A stretch of 64,000 nucleotides of DNA from an uncultured Saprospiraceae bacterium (GTDB lineage: Bacteria; Bacteroidota; Bacteroidia; Chitinophagales; Saprospiraceae): the NCBI GenBank assembly GCA_938007965.1, contig CALLMH010000025.1, positions 36,069-100,068 on the forward strand. Direction: 5' to 3'. This document shows positions 60,996 through 64,000 of the stretch, piece after piece. Position numbers and translations under genes: made by a program. The notes below the pieces were generated by a model. That model worked only from the letters and a program-made list of their open reading frames with translations. It had not been told where the DNA came from and did not search any database. The stretch's first letter is position 1. Each line of letters begins with the position of its first letter.

Positions 60996-61507
60996 TTTTA
61001 TTAGATTTAGTGGACAGTCATTATAGATATCTCATTATTGTGTATACACGTAGTCATTATCACATTCTCGGTAGAGTATGTAAGTACTACAGATTTTATT
61101 AGTATACGGAGTCGATAGAAAGCGGAAAATATCCGAAAAGTGAAGTATATATAAGTGAAAATTTACGCTAACTAATTGAATTATTCTAAAAGGATAATCT
61201 TAATTACAATAGTTAACTCAAACAGCCAAAACTCTTCAATCGTGCTTTTATGCCGATTGTTTTTTAATTACTCGTCATGAACGATGCTCTTTATGGCATA
61301 TAGAGCATTCAGTTTTTCTAATTGATGCTCCGTAATAACTAGAGATTTGTCAGGATTTCTTTTTGTCTGATTTGATTTATATTTGATATATCTCTATATC
61401 TATCAGACGTATAATCTTTCAGTTTAGATTATGTTTTATTTTTTATTCGCGTACAAATGAAGCGAAATTAATAGTCACTTTTCTTTCTTCTAGACGACTC
61501 GTCATAA

Positions 61508-61549
61508 CGAAAAAGTGCTTGATGGTATATTTACAATACCATCAAGCAA
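61508..61549 (-). terminator. Intrinsic terminator downstream of the mS38-like ORF
   Basis: Minus strand TGCTTGATGGTATTGTAAATATACCATCAAGCA-CTTTTTCG; perfect 13-bp stem (61517-61529/61537-61549) plus T-run. Confidence 0.85.
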
Positions 61550-61568
61550 TATAGACTGTCTAGATTAA

Positions 61569-61664
61569 TTATCTATTTTTCTTCTTATGTCTGTTTTTTC
61601 TAAGTCTCTTCTTTCTTTTGTGAGTTGAGATCTTATGTCTTTTTCTTTTTTTACCGCACGGCAT
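61569..61664 (-). CDS. 31-aa basic AURKAIP1/COX24 (mS38)-like small protein
   Basis: Manual translation MPCGKKRKRHKISTHKRKKRLRKNRHKKKNR*; resembles the small KKRKRH..THKRKKRLRKNRHKKK ORF next to rng in Bacteroidota (recall, not searched). Confidence 0.8.
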   Translation of the reverse strand: MPCGKKRKRHKISTHKRKKRLRKNRHKKKNR

Positions 61665-61689
61665 ATTCTACAGTTTTAAAAATTATAAA

Positions 61690-62478
61690 TTATTTTTTAC
61701 ATTTATTTTGAAACTCCTTAGCCTTCGTGTCATTCCCTGCTTGCGCATAGGCTTGTGCTAGAAGACATATTGAGTTATTATTTTCTGGTTCTAAACCTAT
61801 GGCTTTTTCCAATCTTTGGATAGCTTTCTCGGTCTGATTTGTTCTCAGAGCCAGTCTAGCTAGCTGATTCATTACCTGAACGTTATCAGGATTCTTTTCG
61901 TTCAACTTGAGCAACATTTGTATACCCTGCATAGGAGTCGTATCAGGATTGTCTACATAGATTAGAGCAAGATTAATCTTATCATCTATATTATCATCTG
62001 ATAAACTGATCGCATTTTCAAATGCTTTTACAGCCCTTCCCTTGGCAAAGAGTAGTTCTTTTTCCACGGTAGCACTTTTCATTCCTATCTGATAGGTTGT
62101 CCCCGCTATTGACCAAGCTTCTTTGGTTTTTTGGATCTTAGCGATCTCCTCTGCAAAATATCCTGAGACGATTGGCGATCCATATTCATACCATTTAGAT
62201 GCCATATTTTTTGCTCGTTCTACCTTGTCGGCATCATCTGCGGCATCATGATATTCAGTCTGCAATGCTTCTATGATATTCAGCTGATCTTTGGACAGTG
62301 TTTTCTTAGCATTGGAGACTATATTTTGAATACCTGTTGCCTCTATGTTATTAGCTCTTGAGATTCCAGCTTGCTTTTGTTCTTTTGGGATGGTACTCAT
62401 GCCAAAATAAATCAAGCAAAATAGTGCGATAGCTGATACAACAAGGATTGACTGTGATTTACTAATGTTCATGGTCAA
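61690..62478 (-). CDS. TPR repeat protein, membrane-anchored
   Basis: N-terminal TM VVSAIALFCLIYFGM; PDNVQVMNQLARLALRTNQTEKAIQRLEKAIGLEPENNNSICLLAQAYAQAGN. Confidence 0.85.
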   Translation of the reverse strand: MTMNISKSQSILVVSAIALFCLIYFGMSTIPKEQKQAGISRANNIEATGIQNIVSNAKKTLSKDQLNIIEALQTEYHDAADDADKVERAKNMASKWYEYGSPIVSGYFAEEIAKIQKTKEAWSIAGTTYQIGMKSATVEKELLFAKGRAVKAFENAISLSDDNIDDKINLALIYVDNPDTTPMQGIQMLLKLNEKNPDNVQVMNQLARLALRTNQTEKAIQRLEKAIGLEPENNNSICLLAQAYAQAGNDTKAKEFQNKCKK

Positions 62479-62520
62479 ATATTTTTTTGTTGTTTCAAGA
62501 TATAATTATCGCTTGGAATT

Positions 62521-62829
62521 TTACTTTTTACTTTCAGATGGCAATTCATTCACATTTTCCTTCACCTGCTCTACGAATATTTTTGCTGGTTTGAATGAAG
62601 GGATAAAGTGCTCAGGAATTTCGATTGCTTCGTTTTTCTTGATGTGTCTACCTATTTTCTTAGCTCTCTTCTTGATTACAAAAGATCCAAATCCTCTGAT
62701 GTATACATTCTCACCGTCTGCTAGAGAGTTCTTTACTTCTTTAAAAAACATTTCTAAAGTCACTAAGACGTCAACCTTAGGTACTCCTGTTTTCTCTGAT
62801 ATCGATGCTACTAAATCTGCTTTTCTCAT
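62521..62829 (-). CDS. HU/IHF-family DNA-binding protein
   Basis: MRKADLVASISEKTGVPKVDVLVTLEMFFKEVKNSLADGENVYIRGFGSFVIKKRAKKIGRHIKKNEAIEIPEHFIPSFKPAKIF. Confidence 0.96.
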   Translation of the reverse strand: MRKADLVASISEKTGVPKVDVLVTLEMFFKEVKNSLADGENVYIRGFGSFVIKKRAKKIGRHIKKNEAIEIPEHFIPSFKPAKIFVEQVKENVNELPSESKK

Positions 62830-63305
62830 TAATTCTTTGGTTTTTAATTAGTTATGACCAAATTACCGCTTCTTTTAATAAAGCGACGCAAATTTCGCAA
62901 TAAAAGTGAATAAGTGAAATAATTCATTGCTTTTTTGTGATAAAATATCTATTACTATCTATTTTAATCTATTCATTTACAATATTTTAAAATATGTAAC
63001 CCTATTTTAGTTTGTTGGACCAACTACTTTTCAGTCTATTATGACTATACGCCTATAGGTACATCGCTATTTTCTCTCTGAATGATGGGCGCATTTCAAT
63101 TTGTCGTTTTTCGAATTCAAAAATAGTATTTGACCAACGACATACAGTCATTTAGTAAATCATGTCTTGCAAAGAATTAGTAGATCTTTATGGAATCGTA
63201 GATTTTGAAAATCATAGAAAACGACATTATGAAATACACTCAATGGTATAATCGAATTAGGATGTAATTAAAGATGGTTATATTCGCACTGTAATTTTTA
63301 AGTTT

Positions 63306-63809
63306 ATGACATTAGGAGATTTTTTTCAAGCGCTTTCAGATAACCCATCTGTGGTCTGTTTTTTATTCATTTCTGTTCCCTTGACGGCATTTTTAGCATC
63401 CATATTCGGTAAGAACGAAGGAGCTGTGAGCCCTTGGAAGGAATTGTATTCTGTGCTAGTATATCTGACTTGTGTGCCGGGCATATTTGCTGTCACGCTC
63501 AATGTTTATCTGTTTCTTTTCGAAAGACAACGGGTCAATGACATAAACTTATACACACAAGTGCTTCCCATCATCAGTATGGTGATTACGCTTTGGTTGA
63601 TCAGGAAGAATGTAAAACTTGAGCAAGTACCAGGATTCGAGAAGCTCGGCGGATTGATATTAATATTATTTGCGTTGATAGTATTCATGTGGATTCTTGA
63701 GAAGACCCATATTTTTGCGATCACCATTATCCCATTTTCTTATTTTATAATATTATTTGTGGTGCTTTTAGTTGGAATAAGGTTCGGATGGAAGAGAGTG
63801 ACTAAGTAG
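63306..63809 (+). CDS. Hypothetical multi-TM membrane protein
   Basis: 167-aa ORF with about five hydrophobic segments. Confidence 0.65.
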   Translation: MTLGDFFQALSDNPSVVCFLFISVPLTAFLASIFGKNEGAVSPWKELYSVLVYLTCVPGIFAVTLNVYLFLFERQRVNDINLYTQVLPIISMVITLWLIRKNVKLEQVPGFEKLGGLILILFALIVFMWILEKTHIFAITIIPFSYFIILFVVLLVGIRFGWKRVTK

Positions 63810-63830
63810 GCTGTTATCCACTTTGTTAAC

Positions 63831-64000
63831 TAGGGTTATTCAGAAGTAAGGACAATAGTAAATTATATCACTTACAAGGAGCATTAATTTGTGGCAGAGA
63901 TTAAATCGACCTTAGCTGGCTTAGGTATTTGGATTTCATTTTGGCGTTAAGAACTTGCAACTGTCTGAGCGTAAGCGAGTTTTGCAAGTATAGTCAAAAT
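63831..64000 (+). repeat. Dispersed non-coding repeat, copy B (runs off window)
   Basis: tagggttattcagaagtaaggacaatag...ctgtctgagcgtaagcgagttttgcaagtatagtcaaaat; matches 29364-29534 in the same orientation. Confidence 0.9.

Overview
A 64 kb window from a Bacteroidota chromosome. The assignment, probably Saprospiria-like, is inferred from DUF5916, T9SS/gliding-type C-terminal domain, TonB receptors, TAnnTTTG promoters and MVA-type GHMP kinase. Most of it is ordinary: a gluconate operon (gntK-gnd-gntP, cut by the window edge), SulP transporter, TonB receptors, radA, tig-clpP-clpX, frr, serS, rho, rpmH-rnpA, pgsA, dacB, rimK-like, MATE, rng, HU, and several glycosyltransferases. Two tRNA-Leu genes (GAG, UAG) are readable. 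Two real genes too short for the ORF track were recovered: rpmH, and a 31-aa very basic AURKAIP1/COX24 (mS38)-like protein. gntP is also absent from the track because it runs off the edge. Accessory or unusual content: (1) a two-gene AAA-ATPase plus subtilisin-like protease cassette matching the IetAS architecture (plasmid stabilisation / antiphage defence) beside tRNA-Leu; (2) a tandem duplicated ~59-nt structured element at 12.8-13.04 kb whose variable stem pairs stay pairable (G.U) only on the minus strand, suggesting small RNAs or leaders; (3) a ~170-bp non-coding dispersed repeat directly downstream of two plus-strand genes (29.36 kb and 63.83 kb); (4) a family of GGATATTC...GAATATCC palindromes in convergent intergenic regions; (5) a 3.2-kaa surface protein with two ~10-copy repeat families and local sequence homogenisation; (6) a Rho factor with a long basic disordered insertion; (7) a TMTC-like TPR membrane protein divergent from a DPM1-like glycosyltransferase, a possible protein O-glycosylation module. 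No CRISPR, prophage, integrase, IS transposase or rRNA was seen.
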